From Marisimplicoccus framensis_A (GTDB lineage: Bacteria; Bacteroidota; Bacteroidia; Flavobacteriales; Flavobacteriaceae): a DNA stretch of 48,481 bases. A program made the position numbers and the translations under genes. The stretch lies in NCBI GenBank assembly GCA_042088875.1, contig JBELLF010000002.1:1-48481 (forward strand), written 5' to 3'. Positions 15,872 to 25,016 of this stretch are shown piece after piece; position 1 is the first letter of the stretch, and each line of letters opens with the position of its first letter. The notes beneath the pieces were generated by a model. It saw only the letters and a list, made by a program, of their open reading frames with translations, was not told the origin of the DNA and did not search any database.

Positions 15872-18022
15872 ATGAGTAAAAAGAAGAAAGAGATTAAAGG
15901 TTTAGAGAGAAAAATAAAAACACTTATTTCATCACCACAATTCAAAGAATTTAATTATAAGCAAATTGCGTTCTCACTAGGTGTTAGTGACACAAAAGGA
16001 AGAAATGATATTATAAAAATATTGAACACATATTTGAAAAAAGAAAAAATAATTAAGGTAGGAAGAGGAAGGTTTAGAGCTACCTCTGTTCAAAATGAGG
16101 TGGCAGTTGGTGTTTTAGAGATAACAAGCACAGGAAGGGGGTACGTTGTATGTGATGACTTGGATGAAGATGTAATGATTGAAAAAAAACATCTCAATAA
16201 AGCTTTACACGGAGATCAGGTTGAGGTTTTGGTGAAAGAGAAAAAGTATAAAAACAGACACGAAGGACAGGTATTAAAAGTTTTAAAAAGAAATAAAAAA
16301 GTTTTTGTAGGTGTATTAGAGAGAAGCAAAGACTACGGGTTTGTAAACACAAGGAACGCAAGAATGTATACTGATTTCTTTATTGATAAAGAAGAAATGA
16401 AGAATTATAAAACAGGAGAAACAGTAGCGGTAGAAATAAAAAAATGGGAAAAATCAAATAGTTCGCCAGAAGGAAAAATAGTAAAAACTTTTGGGTTTGA
16501 AAATAACGCCCTAGACTCATACTCTATTTTATACGAATACGGATTATCACCGGAGTTTGAAGAAGAGGTGGAAAAAGAGGCACAAAAAATAAATAAGAAA
16601 ATAACAAAAGAAGAGGAAAGGAAAAGAAGGGACATGAGAAAAGAGATGACTTTTACTATAGACCCAGTAGATGCAAAAGATTTTGACGACGCAATTTCAT
16701 TTAACCGGATAGACAACGAAAGGATTGAGATAGGAATTCATATAGCAGACGTTTCACATTACGTAACACCAGGAAGCATTATAGACGAAGAGGCACAAAA
16801 AAGAGCCACCTCTGTTTACTTGGTTGACAGAGTTATACCAATGTTGCCCGAAACACTATCTAACAACCTTTGCTCCCTTAGACCAAATGAAGAAAAATTA
16901 ACTTTTTCTGCCGTTTTTATAATGAAAAAAAACGGACAGGTTCTAGAAGAGTGGTTTGGTAAAACTATAACAGAATCAAACTATAGGCTTTCATACGAAG
17001 AAGCGCAGCACATTATAGAAAGTGAAGACAACATAATACCAAAAGAAAAAACAATTTTAAATAAAGAAAAAAAGGTGTCGGATAGTCTTGTGGGGGCAAT
17101 CACAACCCTAAACCATATTGCTAAAACAATAAGAAAGAAAAGAATAAACAATGGCGCTATAATTTTTGATAAGTCAGAAATAAAATTCAAGCTAGACAAA
17201 AAAAACAATCCAAAAGAAGTAGTTTTTAAAACAGCAAAAAGCGCAAACAAATTAATAGAAGAATTTATGCTTCTTGCAAACAAGAAGGTTGCGGAAAAAA
17301 TGAAAAAAGGAAAAGAAAAGTTTGTGTTTAGGGTTCACGATCAGCCGGATGAAGAGAAACTAAAAAACCTACAAACAGTAGTAAAAAAATTTGGTTATAG
17401 CCTTAACCTAGGAAAGAGCGATCTTAACAACTCATTAAATTCCCTTCTTGAGAGCACGTTTGGAAAAAACGAACAAAGCCTTATAGACACGTTAATGATA
17501 AGAAGCATGAGCAAGGCAGAGTATACAACAAAAAACATAGGACATTATGGTCTGGCTTTTGACAACTACACCCACTTTACTTCACCAATTAGAAGGTACC
17601 CAGATGTTTTGGTTCATAGGCTTATAGAAGCAGAAATAAAAAAAGAAAAAACAGAAACAGAAGAACTAGAAAAACTTTGTAATCACTCAACCCACATGGA
17701 AATACTCGCCACAAAAGCAGAAAGAGACTCTATAAAGCTTATGCAGGTTAAATATATGCTCGATAAAGAAGGAAAAATTTTTGATGCAGTAATTTCTGGT
17801 GTAATAGCAAGAGGAGTCTTTGTGGAGGTTGTGGAAAACAAGTGTGAGGGCTTGGTAAAAGCAAAAGATCTTTCAGGAGACTTCTATGTTCATGATGAAA
17901 AAAACCATCAGTTTATAGGGGAAAAAACTGGAAAAAAATATCAGCTTGGCGACAAAACAAGGGTTATGTTGATAAAAGCTGATCAAGTTAAAAGAAGACT
18001 AGACTTCCAAATACTAACTTGA
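15872..18022 (+). CDS. rnr: Ribonuclease R
   Basis: 716 residues. 3'-to-5' exoribonuclease for structured RNA. An N-terminal winged-helix region (about 10-70) and cold-shock-type OB domains (about 75-235) come first. The RNB catalytic domain carries IDPVDAKDFDDAIS with Asp264, Asp270, Asp272 and Asp273 as the metal site and the GLAFDNYTHFTSPIRRYPDVLVHR motif. A C-terminal S1 domain (about 630-716) follows. The TGA stop shares its last base with the 3' end of the convergent tRNA-Cys gene. The coding strand is strikingly A-rich (for example 29 A to 13 T in 17041-17100), unlike lepA on the other side of the gap. Confidence 0.96.
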   Translation: MSKKKKEIKGLERKIKTLISSPQFKEFNYKQIAFSLGVSDTKGRNDIIKILNTYLKKEKIIKVGRGRFRATSVQNEVAVGVLEITSTGRGYVVCDDLDEDVMIEKKHLNKALHGDQVEVLVKEKKYKNRHEGQVLKVLKRNKKVFVGVLERSKDYGFVNTRNARMYTDFFIDKEEMKNYKTGETVAVEIKKWEKSNSSPEGKIVKTFGFENNALDSYSILYEYGLSPEFEEEVEKEAQKINKKITKEEERKRRDMRKEMTFTIDPVDAKDFDDAISFNRIDNERIEIGIHIADVSHYVTPGSIIDEEAQKRATSVYLVDRVIPMLPETLSNNLCSLRPNEEKLTFSAVFIMKKNGQVLEEWFGKTITESNYRLSYEEAQHIIESEDNIIPKEKTILNKEKKVSDSLVGAITTLNHIAKTIRKKRINNGAIIFDKSEIKFKLDKKNNPKEVVFKTAKSANKLIEEFMLLANKKVAEKMKKGKEKFVFRVHDQPDEEKLKNLQTVVKKFGYSLNLGKSDLNNSLNSLLESTFGKNEQSLIDTLMIRSMSKAEYTTKNIGHYGLAFDNYTHFTSPIRRYPDVLVHRLIEAEIKKEKTETEELEKLCNHSTHMEILATKAERDSIKLMQVKYMLDKEGKIFDAVISGVIARGVFVEVVENKCEGLVKAKDLSGDFYVHDEKNHQFIGEKTGKKYQLGDKTRVMLIKADQVKRRLDFQILT

Positions 18023-18092
18023 GGCATCGAGCGGATTCGAACCGCTGTAAAAGCTTTTGCAGAGCTCCGCCTAGCCACTCGGCCACAATGCC
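18022..18092 (-). tRNA. tRNA-Cys (anticodon GCA)
   Basis: 71-nt cloverleaf on the minus strand: acceptor GGCATTG/CGATGCC with one T-G pair, D-arm, anticodon arm with loop CTGCAAA (anticodon GCA), T-arm GCGG-TTCGAAT-CCGC and discriminator T, the normal identity base for tRNA-Cys. CCA is not encoded. Its last base (18022) is also the last base of the rnr stop codon on the other strand. It is the only cysteine tRNA seen in the window. Confidence 0.93.
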
Positions 18093-18118
18093 TTTAAGTT
18101 GCAAAAATAGAAAAAAGA

Positions 18119-18469
18119 TTAAACTTTTTTTCTTAATTCCACAGAATCTACACAACCACCAACAGGAGGGTTGATTTTTTTAATGCTCACATCAACAGTA
18201 ATAATTTTTTTATCTAGTTTGTTTATGGAGAAGATAATTCTTTCCACAACAACCTCTAGTAGCTTTGAAGGAGTATCCATTTCTTTTTTTATAGCATTAT
18301 AAACAGCTACATAATCAACTGTTCTTTCAAGACTGTCGTCTTTTTCTGCTGCAGATGTATCAAACTCCACAGAAGCGTTAACTAAATATTCTCCACCAAC
18401 AATTGACTCTTCACTAAGACAACCGTGGAAGGAATAAAACCAGGCGTTATTTACAGAAATTTTTGACAA
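18119..18469 (-). CDS. folB: Dihydroneopterin aldolase
   Basis: 116 residues from TTG at 18469. Folate pathway aldolase that converts dihydroneopterin to hydroxymethyl-dihydropterin and glycolaldehyde. Markers: FYSFHGCLSEE (catalytic Glu region), TVDYVAVYNAIKKEM and SKLLEVVVERI, then VSIKKINPPVGG with the catalytic Lys. The reading frame is open far upstream, to 18565, but the extra residues do not match the family and would overlap glnS. A TATCTTTG -7 element ends eight bases before TTG 18469, and this start gives the usual FolB length. A TTG start is less common, so the start is moderately certain. Confidence 0.9.
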   Translation of the reverse strand: MSKISVNNAWFYSFHGCLSEESIVGGEYLVNASVEFDTSAAEKDDSLERTVDYVAVYNAIKKEMDTPSKLLEVVVERIIFSINKLDKKIITVDVSIKKINPPVGGCVDSVELRKKV

Positions 18470-18477
18470 AATAATAT

Positions 18478-18485
18478 CAAAGATA
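18478..18485 (-). promoter_or_regulatory. -7 element of folB (TATCTTTG)
   Basis: Exact TAnnTTTG match on the minus strand, eight bases from the proposed TTG start. Confidence 0.55.
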
Positions 18486-18519
18486 TAAAAGCAAGTAAAC
18501 AATCTATCAACCTTTTCAA

Positions 18520-18527
18520 TATCTTTG
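18520..18527 (+). promoter_or_regulatory. -7 element of glnS (TATCTTTG), leaderless layout
   Basis: Exact TAnnTTTG match. The GTG start of glnS begins five bases after it, so the mRNA should begin at or just before GTG. Confidence 0.6.
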
Positions 18528-18532
18528 ACAAA

Positions 18533-20185
18533 GTGAAGAAAAAAGGACCAAACTTTATAGAACAAATTATAGAAGGAGATCTTTCTAGGGGGGTTAAAAA
18601 AGAAGAACTAAGGTTTAGATTTCCTCCAGAACCGAACGGATATCTTCATATTGGCCATCTAAAAGCAATTTGCTTAAACTTCAACCTTGGAGAAAAGTAT
18701 AATGCTCCGGTAAACCTTAGGTTTGATGATACAAATCCAGAAAAAGAAGCCAAAGAGTATGTTGATGCTATCAAAAACGACATTCGTTGGCTAGGTTACA
18801 AATGGGATAACGAGTGTTACGCATCAGATTATTTTAAACAGCTTTATGAGTGGGCCCTTGTTTTAATAGAAAAAGATCTTGCGTACGTTGATTCACAGAC
18901 ATCTGCGGAAATAGCAAACCAAAAAGGAACACCCACAAAAGCAGGCCAGCCAAGTCCATTTAGAAATAGGGATAAAGAAGAAAGTGTTAAGGTTTTTAAA
19001 GAAATGTACAACGGTGAACATAGGCAAGGTGAGCATGTTTTAAGAGCAAAAATTAACATGTCGTCACCAAACATGTTAATGAGAGACCCTGTCATTTACA
19101 GGGTAATGAGTTCAACCCACCACAGAACAGGAGACAGCTGGAAAATATATCCTATGTATGACTGGACCCACGGAGAGTCAGATTATATAGAACAGGTTTC
19201 ACACTCTTTGTGTACACTTGAGTTTGAGCCTCACCGTGAGCTTTACGATTGGTTTTTGGACTCCATTAGTCCTTTGAAGGGCATTAGACCAAAACAAAGA
19301 GAGTTCTCAAGGCTTAATCTTTCTTACACCATAACAAGCAAAAGAAATCTTGCAAAACTTGTTGAGGAAGGTGTTGTAGATGGTTGGGACGACCCAAGAA
19401 TGCCAACAATTTCTGGTTTAAGAAAAAGAGGCTACACCCCAGAGTCTTTAAAATCATTTGCTTTAACTGTTGGAGTTTCAAAAAGAGAAAACGTGATAGA
19501 TGTTTCTTTGTTAGAGTTTTGTGTAAGGTCTCATTTAAACGAACAAGCACCTAGAGCAATGGCTGTTTTAGACCCCTTAAAAGTATCAATTAAAAACTAC
19601 AACAAAAGTAAAGAAGAGAGTGTAAGTTTTGATATAAACCCACAAAAACCAGAGCAGGGAAAAAGAGACATTTTGTTTTCAAAGAATATTTATATCGAAA
19701 GGGAAGATTTTCAAGAAAACCCTGAAGATGGTTTTTTTAGGCTTTCCCCAGGAGAAGAGGTAAGACTTAAAAATGCATATATAATTAAAGCAACCAAAAT
19801 TATTAAAAACAAAAAAGGACAGGTTATTGAGGTTGAATGTGATTATGATGAAAAAAGTAAAAGTGGGTCAAAGACACCTGAGAGCAACAGAAAGGTTAAG
19901 GCAACAATTCACTGGGTTTCTGCGGAAACCGCCAGGGAAGCAACAATAAACATTTACGACCGACTCTTTAAAGTGCCTGAGCCAGGTAAATCGCACGACC
20001 TCTTAAGCGAGGTTAACGAACACTCTTTAGAAATTAAAAAAGCACAAGTAGAGCCTTATCTTGCTAGTTCTAAAGAGGGAGACCATTATCAGTTTCAAAG
20101 GTCAGGATACTTTATTAGAACTAATAATAAAAAAACCCTAGAGTTTAACAAAACAGTAGGGTTAAGAGATGGTTGGAAGAAGTAG
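18533..20185 (+). CDS. glnS: Glutaminyl-tRNA synthetase
   Basis: 550 residues. Class I enzyme that charges tRNA-Gln directly. Catalytic signatures: FPPEPNGYLHIGHLKA (HIGH at 39-42) and the KMSKS-like ITSKRNLAKLVEEG. The C-terminal beta-barrel anticodon domain is present. The ancestral amidotransferase route is therefore not the only path to Gln-tRNA here. Start GTG at 18533 is the first plausible start and is directly behind a -7 element. The stop abuts the stop of the convergent SPFH gene with no space. Confidence 0.97.
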   Translation: MKKKGPNFIEQIIEGDLSRGVKKEELRFRFPPEPNGYLHIGHLKAICLNFNLGEKYNAPVNLRFDDTNPEKEAKEYVDAIKNDIRWLGYKWDNECYASDYFKQLYEWALVLIEKDLAYVDSQTSAEIANQKGTPTKAGQPSPFRNRDKEESVKVFKEMYNGEHRQGEHVLRAKINMSSPNMLMRDPVIYRVMSSTHHRTGDSWKIYPMYDWTHGESDYIEQVSHSLCTLEFEPHRELYDWFLDSISPLKGIRPKQREFSRLNLSYTITSKRNLAKLVEEGVVDGWDDPRMPTISGLRKRGYTPESLKSFALTVGVSKRENVIDVSLLEFCVRSHLNEQAPRAMAVLDPLKVSIKNYNKSKEESVSFDINPQKPEQGKRDILFSKNIYIEREDFQENPEDGFFRLSPGEEVRLKNAYIIKATKIIKNKKGQVIEVECDYDEKSKSGSKTPESNRKVKATIHWVSAETAREATINIYDRLFKVPEPGKSHDLLSEVNEHSLEIKKAQVEPYLASSKEGDHYQFQRSGYFIRTNNKKTLEFNKTVGLRDGWKK

Positions 20186-21196
20186 TTAAACTACCCCACC
20201 TTCATCTTCAAAGCTCTCCGAACCAGGGTTGTTAAGCTGTTGAGGCCCTTTCTTAGGTTGACTCAAACTGCCTTTAACAGATTCTAGATTTTCTTTTTGC
20301 ATTGCCTCCCCTATTTTACTACTAGCGGTAAAAGCAGCAACCATATCATTCAACATAGTGCTTCCTGCTTGTGGTGAATTAGGAAGAAGGATTAAATTAG
20401 AGTTGGTTTCTCCACCAATTGACTGAAGTGTATCATAGTGTTGAGTAACAACTATTAATGCAGAAGCCTCTTGTGAGTTTATACCAACCGACCCTAGGGT
20501 TCCTACAGAGTCCTCGATACCCTTAGCTATTTCCCTTCTCTGGTCAGCAATTCCCTGCCCTTGAAGTCTTTTACTTTCAGCTTCAGCTTTTGCTTTTTCT
20601 ACAATTAAAATTCTTGCAGCATCTCCCTCATATTGAGCAGCTGTTTTTTCTCTATCTGCAGCATTAATTCTATTCATTGCTCTTTTAACTTCGGCATCCG
20701 GTTCAATATCTGTAACAAGTGCTTTAACAATGAAATAGCCATATTCTTCCATAGCCTCTCCCAGGGTTTGTTTAACTGCTACAGCTATATCATCTTGTTT
20801 AGAAAAAACATCATCAAGCTTCATTTTTGGAACCTGTGAACGAATTAAATCAAACACATATGATGTGATTTGGTCTTGTGGAAAGTCTAGCTTGTAAAAA
20901 GCATCAAAAACTTTAGACTCTACAACTCTATATTGAACAGAAACCTTTAGTTTAACAAACACATCATCACTGGTTTTTGTTTCCACAACTACATCTAGCT
21001 GTAAAACCTTCAAGCTTAATCTTCCTGCTATTCTATCAACTAGAGGAATTTTAATTTGAATTCCAGGTTTTCTTACAGATTGAAATTTACCGAAACGCTC
21101 AACAATTGCAGCTGACTGTTGCCTAACAATAAAAAAAGTTGAGATAACGATAAAAAAAAGAAATAATATTATTAAGGGTGTTGTAAAGAAATTCAT
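20186..21196 (-). CDS. SPFH/Band 7 membrane protein
   Basis: 336 residues. One N-terminal membrane anchor (about 4-25) precedes the SPFH domain (RQQSAAIVERFGKFQSVRKPGIQIKIPLVDRIAGRLSLKVLQLDV...). A long charged helix with repeated EAES/AQYEGDAARILIVEKAKAEAESKRL follows, where SPFH proteins oligomerise. The Gly-rich, Asn-rich C-terminus is typical of stomatin/HflK-like members of flavobacteria. Such proteins form rings in the inner membrane and organise proteases or lipids, but the partner is unknown. It starts two bases after gltX ends, on the same strand, so they are one operon. Confidence 0.85.
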   Translation of the reverse strand: MNFFTTPLIILFLFFIVISTFFIVRQQSAAIVERFGKFQSVRKPGIQIKIPLVDRIAGRLSLKVLQLDVVVETKTSDDVFVKLKVSVQYRVVESKVFDAFYKLDFPQDQITSYVFDLIRSQVPKMKLDDVFSKQDDIAVAVKQTLGEAMEEYGYFIVKALVTDIEPDAEVKRAMNRINAADREKTAAQYEGDAARILIVEKAKAEAESKRLQGQGIADQRREIAKGIEDSVGTLGSVGINSQEASALIVVTQHYDTLQSIGGETNSNLILLPNSPQAGSTMLNDMVAAFTASSKIGEAMQKENLESVKGSLSQPKKGPQQLNNPGSESFEDEGGVV

Positions 21197-21198
21197 AG

Positions 21199-22647
21199 TT
21201 ATATTTTATTAATTAAATTTTCAACTCTTTGAAGCGTTTCTTCTGGCCCAATGAAATCTATAATTTTAAATAAATCGGGACCAAAAAGACCTCCAACTAT
21301 AGAGAGTCTAAGGGTTTTCATAATATTTCCAAAAGAAATATTGTTTTTAGCTCCAAACTTCATGAGCTCGTTTTTAAAATCAAGAGACTTATTAAAAAAC
21401 TCACTGTTTAATTTACAAAAATTTAAAATACTAAACATTACTTCTCTGTTAATTTTTTCTATCGCGGACACATCAATCTCCTTGGGTTGTCTAATAAAAA
21501 CGGAAAGCTCTTTCTCAATATCTTTCACGGTGTTTAATCTGTCCTTAACTAATTCAACAACTCCTTCAGCCACCTCTTCACTATATTTCTCAATAAGTAA
21601 TTTTTTTGTTTCTTCAGAGAGGTTTAATATTAGTTTAGAATCAAGATTTTTTAAGTGTAGGTGGTTAATCCATAGCGCTTTTTTAAAATCAAAGCGAGCG
21701 CCAGATTTATTTATTTCTTTAGAATTAAATGAACCAACCAGCTCTTCTTTCGTATAAAGCTCTTTATCTTCAATGCTGCTCCAGCCAAGAAGAGCTAAAT
21801 AGTTATTAAGGCCTTCGGGAATGAATCCATATTCTTTAAACCCTTTTGATTCTTGCCATTGAACAGCAAAAATGGGATGACCTTGTTCGTCAGCATCTCT
21901 TTTTGAGAGCTTACCAGTGCCACTTGTTTTTAAGATTAAAGGAAGGTGATAAAACTTTGGGGGGATCCAGCCAAAAAACTCATAAAGCAGACAGTGAACA
22001 GGAAGTGATGAAAGCCACTCTTCCCCTCTAACCACTGAAGTTATTTTCATATCATTATCATCAACAACATTTGCTAAATGATAGGTTGGCATACCGTCAG
22101 ATTTTAGAATAATTTTGTCTTCAAGCTCATTAGAATCAAAAGTTAGCTCTCCACGTATCTCATCATAGACAGATATTTTTTTGTTTTCTGGAATAGCTAG
22201 TCTTACAACATATCTGCCTTCTTCCACTCTTTTTTTTATATCTTCTTCAGTAGCTGTAAAAGAGTTATTAAGCTCCATTCTTGTTTTGATATTGTATTTA
22301 AAATCTTTACCCCTAGACTCTCTTGCGCTATCAAGTTCATTTTGCGAATCGAAAGCATAATATGCGCTTCCCTGTTTTAATAGTTTTTCTACCTGTCTTT
22401 TATAAAGCCTAGTTCTATCACTTTGTTTAATAGGTCCTTCATCAATTTTTAAACCAAGCCAATTAAGCGAGTCAAGGATATGTTTCTCAGCACCATCAAC
22501 GGTTCTTTTGCTATCAGTGTCTTCAATTCTTAAAATGAACCTACCTCCACTCTTTTTGGCTATTAAATAATTGAAAAGAGCCGTTCTTACACCTCCGATG
22601 TGTAGTGGGCCAGTTGGGCTTGGCGCAAACCTTGCTCTTTCTTTCAT
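21199..22647 (-). CDS. gltX: Glutamyl-tRNA synthetase
   Basis: 482 residues. Class I enzyme that charges tRNA-Glu. HIGH signature in SPTGPLHIGGVRTALFNY (HIGG 16-19), the RIEDTDSKR motif that recognises glutamate, and KLSKR at 246-250 as the KMSKS loop. The C-terminal anticodon-binding helical domain is complete. The ATG at 22647 is preceded by a -7 element at only four bases. Because glnS is also present, GltX probably makes only Glu-tRNA-Glu. A sister gene, ybeY, diverges 70 bp away. Confidence 0.97.
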   Translation of the reverse strand: MKERARFAPSPTGPLHIGGVRTALFNYLIAKKSGGRFILRIEDTDSKRTVDGAEKHILDSLNWLGLKIDEGPIKQSDRTRLYKRQVEKLLKQGSAYYAFDSQNELDSARESRGKDFKYNIKTRMELNNSFTATEEDIKKRVEEGRYVVRLAIPENKKISVYDEIRGELTFDSNELEDKIILKSDGMPTYHLANVVDDNDMKITSVVRGEEWLSSLPVHCLLYEFFGWIPPKFYHLPLILKTSGTGKLSKRDADEQGHPIFAVQWQESKGFKEYGFIPEGLNNYLALLGWSSIEDKELYTKEELVGSFNSKEINKSGARFDFKKALWINHLHLKNLDSKLILNLSEETKKLLIEKYSEEVAEGVVELVKDRLNTVKDIEKELSVFIRQPKEIDVSAIEKINREVMFSILNFCKLNSEFFNKSLDFKNELMKFGAKNNISFGNIMKTLRLSIVGGLFGPDLFKIIDFIGPEETLQRVENLINKI

Positions 22648-22651
22648 AGTT

Positions 22652-22659
22652 CAAATATA
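22652..22659 (-). promoter_or_regulatory. -7 element of gltX (TATATTTG), leaderless layout
   Basis: Exact TAnnTTTG match on the minus strand, four bases (AACT) before the gltX ATG. Confidence 0.62.
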
Positions 22660-22702
22660 ACACCATATTCAACGTTTTAGAAATTATACCCTATAATTGA
22701 TT

Positions 22703-22710
22703 TATATTTG
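22703..22710 (+). promoter_or_regulatory. -7 element of ybeY (TATATTTG), leaderless layout
   Basis: Exact TAnnTTTG match, seven bases before the ATG at 22718. It lies inside an upstream in-frame TTG extension of the reading frame, which argues against that longer start. Confidence 0.62.
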
Positions 22711-22717
22711 TCAAATT

Positions 22718-23140
22718 ATGAGCGGTATTAAAATAAATGGTGCAAAAAAAAATTTTTTTAACATCAAACATTTGTCACAAAAGCTTACAGATTTTGCAAA
22801 CGAAGAGGGTTTTGAAATTGAAAGACTTGAGTATAACTTTGTTGATTCAGAAAAGATGTTTTCTTTAAATAAGGATTTTTTAAATCACGACACAGATACT
22901 GACGTAATTACCTTTGATTATTCTGAATCAAAAACAATAGTAGCAGAGGTTTTTATTTCAAGAGAAATGATGATTAAAAATGCTAGCGAACACACACAAG
23001 ACATTGAAAATGAAGCTCTTAGACTTTTTTCTCATGGCTTGCTGCATTGTATGGGGTATAATGATAAAACTAATAGGGATAAGGCAAAAATGAGAGAAAA
23101 AGAAGATCAGTTTATCTTTGCCGTTTCACGTGAAACATAA
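22718..23140 (+). CDS. ybeY: Endoribonuclease YbeY (rRNA maturation)
   Basis: 140 residues from the ATG at 22718. YbeY is a metal-dependent endoribonuclease used in 16S rRNA maturation and ribosome quality control. The conserved C-terminal motif reads HGLLHCMGYND; the first two His are present, and the third metal ligand is Asp where many phyla have His. The Asp is, as far as I recall, usual for Bacteroidota. The N-terminal half is weakly conserved, as is normal. The last codons (GTT TCA CGT GAA ACA) contain a parS site, so the C-terminal residues VSRET may be partly set by DNA binding. It leads an operon with mnmG. Confidence 0.92.
   Translation: MSGIKINGAKKNFFNIKHLSQKLTDFANEEGFEIERLEYNFVDSEKMFSLNKDFLNHDTDTDVITFDYSESKTIVAEVFISREMMIKNASEHTQDIENEALRLFSHGLLHCMGYNDKTNRDKAKMREKEDQFIFAVSRET
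23122..23137. promoter_or_regulatory. parS site 1 (ParB binding), inside ybeY 3' end
   Basis: CGTTTCACGTGAAACA matches the bacterial parS consensus TGTTTCACGTGAAACA in 15 of 16 positions; the 14-bp palindromic core GTTTCACGTGAAAC is perfect. It overlaps the last ybeY codons and stops just before the TAA. Confidence 0.88.
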
Positions 23141-23143
23141 ATT

Positions 23144-25015
23144 ATGTTTGAATCTAAATATGATGTTATCGTTGTCGGGGGCGGTCATGCCGGAGCTGAA
23201 GCCGCTGCTGCATCAGCAAATCTCGGAGCAAAAACTCTTCTTGTAACAATGAATCTTCAAACAATTGGTCAAATGTCGTGTAATCCAGCCATGGGCGGTG
23301 TTGCTAAAGGACAGATTGTTAGAGAAATTGATGCGCTAGGGGGGTACAGCGGAATTGTTTCAGATTTAACTTCTATTCAATTCAAGATGCTAAACAAATC
23401 TAAAGGTCCAGCTATGTGGAGCCCAAGAGTTCAGTCTGATAGAGCTCAGTTTGCCTTGAAGTGGAGGGAAATGCTAGAGAAGACCCCAAATCTTGACTTT
23501 TATCAGGACATGGTTGTTGGCTTAATAGTTAAAAACAATCAAATTAGGGGTGTTAAAACAGGCCTTGGCAATAATATTTTCTCTAAAACGGTCATTTTAA
23601 CCAACGGAACATTTTTAAATGGTCTAATTCATGTTGGAGAAAAAAATTTTGGAGGGGGAAGGGTTGGAGAGAAATCCTCTACAGGAATAACATCAGACCT
23701 TGAGTCGTATGGTTTTATTTCTGGCAGAATGAAAACTGGAACACCTCCAAGGGTTGACGGAAGATCTTTGGATTATTCAGTTATGGAAGAACAGCCAGGT
23801 GATGAAACTCCTTCAAAATTTAGTTTTCTTGAGGAAATCAAACCGATTGAAGATCAAACGAGTTGTCATATAACATATACAAATACAACGGTTCACGATA
23901 TTATGGCTGAATCTTTTTACAGATCACCTATGTTTAATGGAAAAATTAGCAGTACAGGTCCAAGGTACTGCCCCTCTATTGAAGATAAAATTCATAGGTT
24001 TTCAGATAAACAGCGTCATCAAATTTTTGTTGAGCCAGAAGGAAATAACACAGTTGAGGTTTATGTAAACGGTTTCTCTACATCAATGCCAGAAGACGTT
24101 CAATACTCCGCAATAAAAAAAATACCGGGTTTTAAAAATGTAAAAATTTTTAGACCAGGTTATGCAATTGAGTACGATTATTTTCCACCAACTCAGTTAA
24201 CATTAACACTAGAAACTAAAAGTATAGAGAATTTGTTTTTTGCAGGGCAAATTAATGGAACTACTGGATACGAAGAAGCAGCAGCACAAGGTTTAATGGC
24301 CGGCATTAATGCTGCGGCAAAAGTTTTTTCAAAAGACTCTTTGATTCTTACAAGAAGCGAAGCTTATATAGGTGTATTAATTGATGATTTAATTACAAAA
24401 GGAACAGAAGAACCATATAGAATGTTTACTTCTCGCGCTGAGTATAGAACTCTTTTAAGGCAAGATAATGCTGATATAAGGTTAACAGAAAAATCATTTA
24501 ATATTGGTCTAGCATCTAAAATCCGACTTAAAAGAATCCAGAACAAACAAGAAAAAGTGAAATCTTATGTTGATTTCTTTGAAAAAACAAGCTATGAATT
24601 AGATGAAGTTAATCCATTATTAGAGTCTGTTGGCTATGAAGCAGTTCCTCAAAAAGGTAAATTAGCCAAGATGTATGCTAGGCCTAATATTAAAAAAGAC
24701 CATATTATTTCTTTACCTTCTGTCAGAGATTATATAAAGCAGAACTCTCTAGATATTGAAGTTATAGAGCAGGCCGAAATCCAGATAAAGTATAAGGGTT
24801 ACATTGCAAAAGAAAAGAATAATGCAGACAAGCTTCAGAGATTAGAGGACATTAAAATTCCTAAAAATTTTGATTACGACTCTCTTGCTTCATTATCATT
24901 CGAAGCAAAAGAAAAATTAAATTCTATTAAACCAAGCACCCTTTCCCAGGCTTCAAGAATTAGTGGTATTAAACCAAGTGATATTAGCGTTCTTTTAGTT
25001 AAGATGGGCAGATAA
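23144..25015 (+). CDS. mnmG: tRNA uridine-5-carboxymethylaminomethyl modification enzyme MnmG (GidA)
   Basis: 623 residues. FAD- and NADH-dependent protein that, with MnmE, puts the carboxymethylaminomethyl group on wobble U34. The FAD-binding GGGHAG (12-17) opens the protein; the family motifs SCNPAMGGVAKGQIVREIDALGG, MKTGTPPRVDGRSLDYS and FAGQINGTTGYEEAAAQGLMAGINAA are intact. The length is normal. Both flanks carry parS sites; mnmG commonly lies near origins in other bacteria, so it fits an origin-proximal position. It follows ybeY after three bases. Confidence 0.98.
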   Translation: MFESKYDVIVVGGGHAGAEAAAASANLGAKTLLVTMNLQTIGQMSCNPAMGGVAKGQIVREIDALGGYSGIVSDLTSIQFKMLNKSKGPAMWSPRVQSDRAQFALKWREMLEKTPNLDFYQDMVVGLIVKNNQIRGVKTGLGNNIFSKTVILTNGTFLNGLIHVGEKNFGGGRVGEKSSTGITSDLESYGFISGRMKTGTPPRVDGRSLDYSVMEEQPGDETPSKFSFLEEIKPIEDQTSCHITYTNTTVHDIMAESFYRSPMFNGKISSTGPRYCPSIEDKIHRFSDKQRHQIFVEPEGNNTVEVYVNGFSTSMPEDVQYSAIKKIPGFKNVKIFRPGYAIEYDYFPPTQLTLTLETKSIENLFFAGQINGTTGYEEAAAQGLMAGINAAAKVFSKDSLILTRSEAYIGVLIDDLITKGTEEPYRMFTSRAEYRTLLRQDNADIRLTEKSFNIGLASKIRLKRIQNKQEKVKSYVDFFEKTSYELDEVNPLLESVGYEAVPQKGKLAKMYARPNIKKDHIISLPSVRDYIKQNSLDIEVIEQAEIQIKYKGYIAKEKNNADKLQRLEDIKIPKNFDYDSLASLSFEAKEKLNSIKPSTLSQASRISGIKPSDISVLLVKMGR

Positions 25016-25016
25016 T

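Noticed and set aside
23070..23110. YbeY as inactive because the third His ligand is Asp
   Set aside because: Asp at this position is, as far as I know, usual in Bacteroidota YbeY, so it is not a defect.
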